DNA of 6,747 nt, from assembly GCA_905206195.1 (NCBI GenBank), contig CAJLGN010000073.1, forward strand, positions 1-6,747. The letters are read 5' to 3'. Shown here in pieces: positions 1 to 5,839 of this stretch (the stretch's first letter is position 1; the number at the start of each line of letters is the position of its first letter). The notes beneath the pieces were generated by a model. That model searched no databases. It worked only from the letters and a program-made list of their open reading frames with translations, and was not told the origin of the DNA. The translations under genes and the position numbers were made by a program. Source of the DNA: an uncultured Roseburia sp. GTDB taxonomy: Bacteria; Bacillota; Clostridia; Lachnospirales; Lachnospiraceae.

Positions 1-6
1 AGAAGC

Positions 7-35
7 CCCGGATAGTATGACTATCCGGGTTTTTT
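7..35 (+). terminator. Intrinsic terminator or leader hairpin upstream of ribU
   Basis: A perfect 9-bp stem (7-15 pairing with 21-29) closes a 5-base loop, TATGA, and is followed by six T residues at 30-35. This is the form of a Rho-independent terminator on the + strand. It either ends an upstream transcript or is the regulated terminator of the ribU leader. The second reading is favoured because no convincing promoter lies between it and ribU. Confidence 0.88.
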
Positions 36-80
36 ATTTTTGCAAAGCACGCTTGACAACCTCGGATTCCTCAAAAGAAA

Positions 81-85
81 AGGAG
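81..85 (+). promoter_or_regulatory. ribU ribosome binding site
   Basis: AGGAG, inside an AAAAGGAG stretch, lies 10 bases before the ATG at 96 and 4 bases before an in-frame GTG at 90. Neither spacing is ideal. ATG was preferred as the stronger start codon, and the choice changes the protein by only two residues. Confidence 0.7.
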
Positions 86-95
86 ACGCGTGGCG

Positions 96-737
96 ATGGA
101 CACAAACAAGACAATTATGAATTTTATCTCGACAAAAAGCAAAATGACGGGAGCGACAGGGGCGCGCTATCTGAGTGTGACAGCGATGCTGTCCGCAGTG
201 TCGTTCATCCTGATGTTTTTGGATTTCCCGATTCCGTTTCTCATGCCGAGCTTTATCAAGATGGACGTTTCGGAGCTCCCGGCATTGATCGGGGCGTTTG
301 CGATGGGGCCACTTTGCGGCGTTTTGATTTGTTTGGTCAAGAATCTTCTGCATCTGCTCATCAGCACGACAGGAGGGGTGGGGGAGCTTTCCAACTTTCT
401 TCTAGGTGTGGCGTTCGTGCTGCCGGCAGGACTGATTTATAGGCACAGAAAAAGCAAAAAGAGCGCTCTGCTTGGATCGCTTCTGGGCGCTGTGATCATG
501 GGGGTGTTCAGTGTCGTATCCAACTATTTTTTGGTGTATCCGGTCTATTATGCATTTATGCCAGAGGAGATGGTGCTCGCAGTCTATCAGCAGATTCTCC
601 CGCCGATGAAGAGCATTTTACAGTGCCTGATCTGCTTTAATATGCCGTTCACCTTTGTAAAGGGACTGGTTTCTGTGGGCATTACACTCGGTATTTACAA
701 GCATATTTCACCGATTTTAAAAGGAGTCGGACGCTAG
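96..737 (+). CDS. ribU: Riboflavin ECF transporter S component RibU
   Basis: RibU is the membrane subunit that binds riboflavin and works with the shared EcfA/EcfA'/EcfT energising module to import it. None of those module genes is in this window. The protein has 213 residues, close to the family's usual length, and about six hydrophobic segments, the first at roughly 28-45. Family motifs visible are an AxxxA helix-1 motif (30-34) of the type S components use to contact EcfT, SELPALIGAF (59-68), KNLLHLL (82-88), GELSNF (96-101) and an SNY..VYPVYY stretch around 142-152. The gene is monocistronic, lying between two hairpin terminators. An in-frame GTG at 90 is an alternative start. The RibU assignment is confident. 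The regulation is unseen because any riboswitch sensing domain would lie before the window. Confidence 0.95.
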   Translation: MDTNKTIMNFISTKSKMTGATGARYLSVTAMLSAVSFILMFLDFPIPFLMPSFIKMDVSELPALIGAFAMGPLCGVLICLVKNLLHLLISTTGGVGELSNFLLGVAFVLPAGLIYRHRKSKKSALLGSLLGAVIMGVFSVVSNYFLVYPVYYAFMPEEMVLAVYQQILPPMKSILQCLICFNMPFTFVKGLVSVGITLGIYKHISPILKGVGR

Positions 738-750
738 CATACGGGCGTAA

Positions 751-806
751 GAGAGGAGCTTGGCAAAATACATCAGCTGTATTTTGTCACAGCTCCTTTT
801 CTTTTT
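751..806 (+). terminator. Rho-independent terminator of ribU
   Basis: A long hairpin of about 19 bp begins 14 bases after the ribU stop. AGGAGCT (754-760) pairs with AGCTCCT (791-797), TGG (761-763) pairs with TCA (787-789) including one G-T pair, and CAAAATACA (764-772) pairs with TGTATTTTG (778-786). The loop is TCAGC and C790 is a single bulge. The stem runs into TTTTCTTTTT. It separates ribU from the downstream operon. Confidence 0.93.
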
Positions 807-816
807 GTGCGAAAAA

Positions 817-825
817 TGCTATACT
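817..825 (+). promoter_or_regulatory. Extended -10 promoter of the main operon
   Basis: TATACT at 820-825 is preceded by TG one base upstream (817-818), which gives an extended -10 element. The expected -35 position (about 797-802) falls in the T tract of the ribU terminator and does not resemble TTGACA, as is common when the extended -10 compensates. Transcription should begin near 832, leaving a short leader before the ATG at 855. Confidence 0.65.
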
Positions 826-840
826 GATAGCGATATGGAC

Positions 841-846
841 AGGAGG
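841..846 (+). promoter_or_regulatory. Ribosome binding site deciding the start at 855
   Basis: A consensus AGGAGG is 8 bases before the ATG at 855. It is only 2 bases before an in-frame TTG at 849, so the ATG is the credible start. Confidence 0.85.
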
Positions 847-854
847 ACTTGTTT

Positions 855-1352
855 ATGCCGATAGAATTTGATGTTACACTGACTGCAAAGGACATCTACC
901 GTTTTAATATGTACCAGTTATATTCTGGATTCCAAGGGTGGTTTTCGGTGATTGCATCCGTTTTTTTGTTCGTGATGACCGGAGTTACATGGGGAAAGGT
1001 TGAGTCGCGTTACACGCTTCTCTATGTGGTTTGTGGGGGAATTCTTTTGTTGTATCCGCCTTTTAGTATGCTTCTTCGGTCAAAGCAGAGACTCGCATCG
1101 ACGGAGATGTTGCGGGCAGTATTGCACTATGAAGTGGGGGAGAATGGAATTGCGGTAAGTCAGGGGGAGGCCCATGCCGAGCTGCCGTGGGAGCAGATTT
1201 ATAAAATGGTTGTGACCAAGAGTAACGTGCTGGTGTACAGCAACCGTATTCATGCGTATGTGATTCCGAGAGATCAGCTGGGGGAATGCTGCGGGGCGCT
1301 GGTGAAGCTCGCGCAGACGAAACTTCCAAAATACCGCATCAAGGCAAAGTAG
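855..1352 (+). CDS. YcxB-like two-helix membrane protein, function unknown
   Basis: The protein has 165 residues: a short N-terminal beta-like segment (DVTLTAKDIYRF, 6-17), two hydrophobic helices at about 29-46 and 53-71, and a soluble C-terminal domain. That domain carries the pattern ENGIAVSQGEAHAELPWEQI (96-115) followed by a hydrophobic strand and AYVIPRDQL (134-142). This layout matches the YcxB-like family, membrane-associated proteins of unknown role whose C-terminal half has a conserved W-x-x-I and an I-P-R/K motif. The helices predict a cytoplasmic C-terminal domain, which is an inference. The gene sits directly behind the extended -10 promoter and ends 15 bases before tsaE with no terminator between, so the two are probably co-transcribed. 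The family call rests on pattern memory and no biochemical function can be assigned. Confidence 0.75.
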   Translation: MPIEFDVTLTAKDIYRFNMYQLYSGFQGWFSVIASVFLFVMTGVTWGKVESRYTLLYVVCGGILLLYPPFSMLLRSKQRLASTEMLRAVLHYEVGENGIAVSQGEAHAELPWEQIYKMVVTKSNVLVYSNRIHAYVIPRDQLGECCGALVKLAQTKLPKYRIKAK

Positions 1353-1367
1353 AAGAGTGGACAAGAT

Positions 1368-1811
1368 ATGAGAGAGACGATTTACGAGACATTTTCAGCG
1401 GAGGAGACAAGGGCGCTCGGAAAGCGCATCGGGGCATACGCAAATCCGGGTGACATCTATACACTGATGGGGGATCTTGGGGTGGGCAAGACGGTTTTCA
1501 CGCAGGGAATCGCCGAGGGGCTTGGCATCACAGAGGCGGTCTCAAGTCCGACCTTTACGATCGTTCAGACCTATGAAGAGGGGCGGATGCCGTTCTATCA
1601 TTTTGATGTCTACCGTATTGGGGACGTTGAGGAGATGGAGGAGATCGGGTATGAGGACTATTTTTTCGGGGACGGGCTGTGCATGATTGAGTGGGCGAAT
1701 CTCATTGAGGAAATTCTCCCGGCACAGCGAAGCGAAGTGACGATTGAGAAGGATCTAGAAAAGGGATTTGATTACCGCAAGATCACGATACGGGAAAGGT
1801 TTGGATGTTAG
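1368..1811 (+). CDS. tsaE: tRNA t6A synthesis ATPase TsaE
   Basis: TsaE is the small cytoplasmic ATPase that binds the TsaB-TsaD complex and hydrolyses ATP to support its cycling during N6-threonylcarbamoyladenosine (t6A) formation at A37 of ANN-decoding tRNAs. The 147-residue protein has a P-loop GDLGVGKT (35-42), the SSPTF motif (59-63), HFDVYR with the Walker B-type aspartate D80 (78-83), and the conserved IEW (107-109) near the nucleotide. Length and motif order are normal for the family. The ribosome site is weak, with only a purine-rich AGAAGAG about 10 bases upstream, which suggests some coupling to the preceding gene. tsaB starts immediately after the stop codon, and tsaD is four genes further on. 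Confidence 0.97.
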   Translation: MRETIYETFSAEETRALGKRIGAYANPGDIYTLMGDLGVGKTVFTQGIAEGLGITEAVSSPTFTIVQTYEEGRMPFYHFDVYRIGDVEEMEEIGYEDYFFGDGLCMIEWANLIEEILPAQRSEVTIEKDLEKGFDYRKITIRERFGC

Positions 1812-1812
1812 A

Positions 1813-2523
1813 ATGAAGATATTGGGATTGGACAGTTCCGGTCTGGTGGCAAGTGTAGCGGTCGTGGAGGATGACCGTCTTTTGGGTGAGTACACAGTCA
1901 ATTATAAAAAGACGCACTCTCAGACGCTTTTGCCGATGCTGGATGAAGTGGTGAAGATGATAGAGCTTGATCTTGCACAGATCGATGCCATCGCTATTGC
2001 GGGGGGGCCTGGATCGTTTACGGGGCTTCGCATTGGATCTGCGACCGCGAAGGGCTTGGCATTTGCGATGAACAAGCCGATTATAAATATACCGACCGTT
2101 GATGCGCTCGCGTACAATCTGGTGGGACACCAGGATCTGGTTTGTCCCCTGATGGATGCGAGAAGGAATCAGACCTACACTGGGCTTTACCGTTTCCGGC
2201 ACAACTGCATGGAGGTGGTTCGGCCGCAATGTGCAGTTGGGATTGACGAGGTGATCGGGGACATCAATGCGAGGGGGGAGGGGGTTGTGTTCCTGGGAGA
2301 CGGGGCGCCTGTGTTTGCAGCTCAGATTGAAGAAAATATTCGAGTTCCGTGGTCTTTTGCGCCGGCACATGTGAACAAGCAGAGGGCAGGTGCCGTTGCT
2401 GCGCTCGGAATAATTTATTTTGCCGAGGGGCATTTTGAGGCTGCAGATATACACAGGCCGGAGTATTTAAGGTTGTCTCAGGCGGAGCGCGAACGGGCTG
2501 AAAAGGAAGGGCAGATTCCATGA
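1813..2523 (+). CDS. tsaB: t6A synthesis scaffold protein TsaB
   Basis: TsaB is the inactive ASKHA-fold paralogue of TsaD. It dimerises with TsaD and is needed for the t6A threonylcarbamoyl transfer. The 236-residue protein begins MKILGLDSSG and shows THSQTLLP (34-41), AGGPGSFTGLRIG (63-75) and PLMDARRNQTY (112-122), plus the family's C-terminal RPEYLR. An in-frame ATG at 1768 would add 15 residues encoded inside the tsaE end, so the ATG at 1813 is preferred: it begins exactly at the family's conserved N terminus, one base after the tsaE stop. No strong ribosome site precedes it, which points to translational coupling with tsaE. It overlaps rimI by four bases (ATGA). The GG of the GPG motif is written as a run of seven G. 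Confidence 0.97.
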   Translation: MKILGLDSSGLVASVAVVEDDRLLGEYTVNYKKTHSQTLLPMLDEVVKMIELDLAQIDAIAIAGGPGSFTGLRIGSATAKGLAFAMNKPIINIPTVDALAYNLVGHQDLVCPLMDARRNQTYTGLYRFRHNCMEVVRPQCAVGIDEVIGDINARGEGVVFLGDGAPVFAAQIEENIRVPWSFAPAHVNKQRAGAVAALGIIYFAEGHFEAADIHRPEYLRLSQAERERAEKEGQIP

Positions 2524-2957
2524 TTTTTGTCAGGGCAATGCGGGAGGAGGATGTCGGGGCAGTGGCGGAGCTGGAGGGACAGATTTTTTCCACGCCTTGG
2601 AGTTATAAGAGTTTTCTGGATTCCATAAGGCTTTCAAATACAATATTTCTTGTGGCGGAGGAGGAGGGAAAGATTCTCGGCTACATTGGAATGTACCTTG
2701 CATGCGGGGAGGGAGAGATCACAAATGTAGCGGTAGACTTCGATGAGCGGTGCCGCGGCGTGGGTGGATGTCTGCTTGCAGAGATGAAAAAAGAGGCGGA
2801 GCGGCGCTTGATTGGCAGCATTGTTCTGGAGGTTCGCGTTTCGAATCGGAGTGCGATCCGTCTGTACGAGAGGAACGGTTTTGTGAATCAAGGAGTTCGC
2901 AAGGATTTTTATGAGAGCCCGCGGGAAGATGCCTATATTATGATTTGCGGCCAGTAA
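2520..2957 (+). CDS. rimI: Ribosomal protein S18 N-alpha-acetyltransferase RimI
   Basis: RimI is a GNAT-fold enzyme that moves the acetyl group from acetyl-CoA to the N terminus of ribosomal protein S18. The 145-residue protein has the acetyl-CoA pyrophosphate-binding pattern R-x-x-G-x-G (R77, G80, G82) after the strand ITNVAV (67-72). It has LEVR with E104 and RLYERNGF with Y116, the positions that match the catalytic Glu and Tyr described for enteric RimI. It also has N109 in VSN and the YESPREDA stretch (131-138) typical of RimI. Its ATG overlaps the tsaB stop as ATGA, with AAGGAAGG 9 bases upstream, so the genes are translationally coupled. Neighbourhood and even fusion with tsaB are well known. 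Substrate is inferred from family; some RimI proteins acetylate other N termini. Confidence 0.94.
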   Translation: MIFVRAMREEDVGAVAELEGQIFSTPWSYKSFLDSIRLSNTIFLVAEEEGKILGYIGMYLACGEGEITNVAVDFDERCRGVGGCLLAEMKKEAERRLIGSIVLEVRVSNRSAIRLYERNGFVNQGVRKDFYESPREDAYIMICGQ

Positions 2958-2987
2958 TTCCCACTATATGTAGAGGTTTGTTCCTTA

Positions 2988-2993
2988 TATAAT
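2988..2993 (+). promoter_or_regulatory. Possible internal -10 element
   Basis: A perfect TATAAT lies in the 80-base gap between rimI and the small Cys-rich gene, about 45 bases before that gene's ATG. No recognisable -35 sits 16 to 18 bases upstream and there is no TG extension. It may give extra transcription of the downstream part of the operon, but it could be a chance match in an AT-rich gap. Confidence 0.35.
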
Positions 2994-3026
2994 GTCCATG
3001 AAAGCAAGGAGTAGTGCAGGGTGGAT

Positions 3027-3031
3027 GGAGG
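3027..3031 (+). promoter_or_regulatory. Ribosome binding site deciding the start at 3038
   Basis: GGAGG is 6 bases before the ATG at 3038. An in-frame GTG at 3014 has only an AAGGAG two bases upstream, which is too close, so the shorter 76-residue protein is preferred. Confidence 0.8.
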
Positions 3032-3037
3032 AATCGG

Positions 3038-3268
3038 ATGAGTAGAGAGGCGAAGACCATATATTGCAATTTTTGTGGAAAAAAAATCTGTGCACAGGAG
3101 GGTCAGGGAGAGCATTCTTTTTTGACTGTGCGAAAAGAGTGGGGATATTTTTCTCAAAATAAAGATGGAACGATACACAGCATGGACATTTGCGAGCCGT
3201 GCTATGATAAGCTGGTGCAGGAATTTGCAATTGCGCCAGAGATAGAGCAGATTACAGAATTTTTATAA
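3038..3268 (+). CDS. Small CxxC/CxxC putative zinc-binding protein, unknown function
   Basis: The 76-residue protein has two cysteine knuckles: YCNFCGKKIC near the N terminus (C10, C13, with C18 nearby) and ICEPCYDKLV (C52, C55). They are separated by a stretch with an aromatic WGYF patch (35-38) and histidines H26 and H47. Paired CxxC motifs about 40 residues apart are the usual sign of a zinc ribbon, so metal binding is a reasonable inference. No nucleic-acid-binding or enzymatic motif is visible. The start is set by a good GGAGG site. The stop overlaps the AAAGGAG ribosome site of rnz, so the two are tightly linked. I recall similar short proteins only as uncharacterised products in Lachnospiraceae and do not assign a role; the codon pattern and ribosome site make it a real gene. 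Confidence 0.8.
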   Translation: MSREAKTIYCNFCGKKICAQEGQGEHSFLTVRKEWGYFSQNKDGTIHSMDICEPCYDKLVQEFAIAPEIEQITEFL

Positions 3269-3279
3269 AGGAGTTATTC

Positions 3280-4194
3280 ATGTTAGACGTATGTCTTTTG
3301 GGAACCGGCGGGATGATGCCGTTGCCACATCGTTTTCTGACGTCGGCAATGATGCGCTACAACGGCAGCAATCTCTTGATCGACTGTGGGGAGGGAACCC
3401 AGGTAGCGATCAAGGAAAAGGGCTGGACTTTTAAGCCGATTGATATTTTGTGTTTTACGCATTATCACGCAGATCACATCAGCGGACTGCCGGGGCTTTT
3501 GCTGACGATGGGGAATGCAGAGCGCACGGAGCCGCTCACGATCATAGGGCCAAAGGGAGTTGAGCGGGTGGTTGGCGCACTGCGCACCATAGCGCCGGAG
3601 CTGCCGTTTGAGATTGCCTATATAGAATTGAACGAGCCGGAGGCGGAATTGAAATTGTGTGGATATCATATTCATGCGTTCCGCGTCAACCACAACATTA
3701 CCTGTTACGGCTACACGGTAGAGATCAAGCGGGCGGGGAGATTTCAGGTGGAGCGGGCGAAAGGGAGCGGGATTCCCCAGAAGTTTTGGAGTCGCCTGCA
3801 AAAGGGGGAGACCATTGCGGGTGAGGCCGGAAATGTGTACACACCGGAGATGGTTTTGGGACCTGAGCGGAAAGGCATCAAGGTGACCTACTGCACGGAC
3901 AGCCGGCCGACGGAGTCGATTGTAAAGTCTGCACAGGGGGCGGATCTTTTTATCTGTGAGGGAATGTATGCGGAAAAGGAAAAGCTCGCGAAGGCTAAAC
4001 AGTATCGGCATATGACATTTTATGAGGCGGCTGATTTGGCGAAGCGAGCGGATGCCAAGGAAATGTGGCTCACACATTTTTCTCCGTCTTTGGTGCGGGC
4101 AGAGACGTATATGCCGCAGGTCAAGGAGATATTTCCGAACGCATTTCTCGGGAAAGACGGAAAAAGTGTCGAATTACTGTTTGAGGAGGATTAG
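3280..4194 (+). CDS. rnz: Ribonuclease Z (tRNA 3' endonuclease)
   Basis: RNase Z is a zinc-dependent metallo-beta-lactamase-fold endonuclease that cuts tRNA precursors after the discriminator base, chiefly those without an encoded CCA. The 304-residue length fits the short form. Metal ligands are visible and spaced as in Bacillus RNase Z: HYHADH (H61, H63, D65, H66), H138 in VNH, D207 in CTDSRP and H266 in THFSP, plus H244 in the RHMT motif near the active site. DCGEGTQ (35-41) is also typical. The N-terminal motif GTGGMMPLPHR differs from the more common GTGAG-P form but appears to be a clostridial variant. AAAGGAG lies 6 bases before the ATG and overlaps the previous stop codon. The tRNA-Ser at the right end lacks CCA and is a plausible substrate. 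Another MBL-fold phosphodiesterase remains possible but less likely. Confidence 0.92.
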   Translation: MLDVCLLGTGGMMPLPHRFLTSAMMRYNGSNLLIDCGEGTQVAIKEKGWTFKPIDILCFTHYHADHISGLPGLLLTMGNAERTEPLTIIGPKGVERVVGALRTIAPELPFEIAYIELNEPEAELKLCGYHIHAFRVNHNITCYGYTVEIKRAGRFQVERAKGSGIPQKFWSRLQKGETIAGEAGNVYTPEMVLGPERKGIKVTYCTDSRPTESIVKSAQGADLFICEGMYAEKEKLAKAKQYRHMTFYEAADLAKRADAKEMWLTHFSPSLVRAETYMPQVKEIFPNAFLGKDGKSVELLFEED

Positions 4195-4217
4195 TCCTTA
4201 AGAAAGGGAGGGGTTAT

Positions 4218-4799
4218 ATGAGGCAGAGAGTGATCAGAATTGTGGTGGCAGTTGTTTTGATCGGCGTAATTGTGGGGGGATACTATTTCTTTTCCCGTCA
4301 GAAGCGGGCGTCCGCAGAAGGGGCGGTGGAGCTCACTGCGGTGCAGCAGTTGATCACCAAGGATCTTGAGAACAATTATCCCGCCAGACCGAGGGAGGTG
4401 GTGAAGTATTACAACCGCTTAATCAGTTGTTTCTACAATGAAAGTTACACGGAGGAAGAACTGTACGCCCTTGGCGACCAGGCGCGACTGCTCTTTGATG
4501 AGGAACTGCTTGGGAACAATCCACGGGACGCATACTTCGCATCTCTGAAAGCAGATATCGATTCTTACCACGAGAAATCAAGAACGATCGCTAACACGAG
4601 CGTCTGCGACAGCAATGACGTGAATTATCAGACGATTGACGGAGATGAGTGCGCTTATGTGACGGCATCCTATTTTATCAGCGAGGGTAAAGAGTACGAC
4701 CGGACAAATCAGATGTACGTGCTGAGAAAAGATGAAAATGGAAAATGGAAGATCTTGGTGTTCTATCAGGTGGAAGGGGAATCCTCCGATGCGGAATAA
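4218..4799 (+). CDS. Membrane-anchored protein of unknown function (DUF6715-like)
   Basis: The 193-residue protein has one hydrophobic segment at about 8-25, with arginines at 2, 4 and 7 and a basic RQKR after it. It therefore looks like a signal anchor or uncleaved signal peptide rather than a lipoprotein, since no lipobox is seen. The rest is soluble and probably outside the membrane. Visible blocks are [17 protein letters not shown] (52-68), [12 protein letters not shown] (71-82) and a C-terminal strand pattern [17 protein letters not shown] (167-183). The last is like the ending of NTF2/SnoaL-type folds, so an NTF2-like domain is inferred. The family name DUF6715 is from memory and unverified. 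GGAGG sits 6 bases before the ATG. The gene starts 23 bases after rnz and overlaps tsaD by 11 bases, so it is firmly in the operon. Confidence 0.75.
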   Translation: MRQRVIRIVVAVVLIGVIVGGYYFFSRQKRASAEGAVELTAVQQLITKDLENNYPARPREVVKYYNRLISCFYNESYTEEELYALGDQARLLFDEELLGNNPRDAYFASLKADIDSYHEKSRTIANTSVCDSNDVNYQTIDGDECAYVTASYFISEGKEYDRTNQMYVLRKDENGKWKILVFYQVEGESSDAE

Positions 4800-5814
4800 C
4801 GAAGTAAAAATACTTGCGATAGAGAGTTCCTGTGATGAGACTGCGGCTGCAGTCGTGGTCAACGGCAAGGAGGTCAGATCCAATGTGATATCCTCCCAGA
4901 TTGCGCTCCACACCCTTTATGGGGGTGTTGTTCCGGAAATTGCATCCAGAAAGCACATTGAAAAGATTAATCAGGTCATCGCGCAGGCACTGGATGAGGC
5001 GGATACGACGTTGGATGAGGTGGATGCCATCGGCGTCACTTACGGTCCCGGGTTGGTGGGTGCGCTTCTGGTCGGTGTGGCGGAGGCGAAGGCAATCAGT
5101 TATGCCAAAGGGATACCGCTCATCGGCGTACATCATATCGAGGGGCATATCAATGCCAACTATATTGAGAACGAAGCGTTGAAACCGCCATTTTTATGTC
5201 TGGTAGTCTCCGGTGGCCACACGCACTTGGTGCGGGTACACGACTATGGGGCGTATGAGATTGTGGGGAGAACCAGGGATGATGCAGCTGGGGAGGCGTT
5301 CGACAAGGTGGCACGGGCAATTGGGCTCGGATATCCAGGCGGACCTAAGATCGAGGCGGCGGCGCGGGAGGGGAATCCTCACGCAGTGGAATTTCCGCGC
5401 GCGAAAATTGCCGATGGACCCTACGATTTTAGCTTCAGCGGCCTTAAATCAGCAGTGCTGAATTACTTAAACAGTTGCCAGATGAAGGGGATTCCAATTG
5501 TGCAGGCGGATATTGCTGCGGCCTTCCAGAAAGCGGTGACAGACGTGTTGATCAGCAACGCCATGCGGGCGATCGACGAATTTGGCGTGGAGCAGTTTGC
5601 GATTGCGGGGGGGGTTGCTTCCAATAGGGTTTTGCAGGAGGAAATGCGCAAAGCCTGCGGGAAAAGAGGTGTGGCCTTCTATCACCCATCTCCCGTTTTT
5701 TGTACGGACAATGCAGCCATGATCGGCGTTGCAGCCTACCATGATTTTATCGGCGGCAGGCGTGATGGCCTTGATCTGAATGCAGTTCCGGGGTTAAAGT
5801 TGGGGGAGCGATAA
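4789..5814 (+). CDS. tsaD: tRNA threonylcarbamoyladenosine transferase TsaD
   Basis: TsaD, a metal-dependent ASKHA-fold enzyme, transfers the threonylcarbamoyl group from threonylcarbamoyl-AMP to A37 of ANN-decoding tRNAs, working with TsaB and TsaE. The 341-residue protein begins just before the signature [16 protein letters not shown]. It has [11 protein letters not shown] (86-96), the metal-binding HHIEGH (H116, H120), SGGHT (141-145), [11 protein letters not shown] (163-173), YPGGPKIE (182-189), AGGVASNR (273-280) and CTDNAAMIG with metal ligand D307. An in-frame ATG at 4732 would add 19 unrelated residues read out of frame inside the previous gene. The ATG at 4789 has AAGGGG 9 bases upstream and matches the family start, giving an 11-base overlap with the anchored-protein gene. 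The AGG motif is written with a run of eight G. tsaC, which makes the intermediate, must lie elsewhere. Confidence 0.98.
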   Translation: MRNNEVKILAIESSCDETAAAVVVNGKEVRSNVISSQIALHTLYGGVVPEIASRKHIEKINQVIAQALDEADTTLDEVDAIGVTYGPGLVGALLVGVAEAKAISYAKGIPLIGVHHIEGHINANYIENEALKPPFLCLVVSGGHTHLVRVHDYGAYEIVGRTRDDAAGEAFDKVARAIGLGYPGGPKIEAAAREGNPHAVEFPRAKIADGPYDFSFSGLKSAVLNYLNSCQMKGIPIVQADIAAAFQKAVTDVLISNAMRAIDEFGVEQFAIAGGVASNRVLQEEMRKACGKRGVAFYHPSPVFCTDNAAMIGVAAYHDFIGGRRDGLDLNAVPGLKLGER

Positions 5815-5839
5815 TGTAAGAAAGCCGGAGGGATGAAGG

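Noticed and set aside
53..58. TTGACA as a -35 box for ribU
   Set aside because: At 16-18 bases downstream there is only A/G-rich sequence that also serves as the ribosome site; no -10 is recognisable.
17..442. 141-codon + frame from the left hairpin into ribU
   Set aside because: It starts inside the terminator hairpin and reads ribU in the wrong frame.
1768..1812. Longer tsaB starting at 1768
   Set aside because: The extra 15 residues precede the conserved MKILGLDSS start and lie inside the tsaE coding end.
1783..2454. 223-codon open frame on the minus strand opposite tsaB
   Set aside because: Antisense shadow of a conserved gene, with skewed composition and no recognisable motif.
3283..4077. 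264-codon open frame on the minus strand opposite rnz
   Set aside because: It is antisense to a gene with all its catalytic motifs, its translation is rich in Arg, His and Pro with no domain, and it has no ribosome site.
4732..4788. Longer tsaD starting at 4732
   Set aside because: The added 19 residues are the upstream gene read in another frame; the ATG at 4789 has a ribosome site and fits the family.
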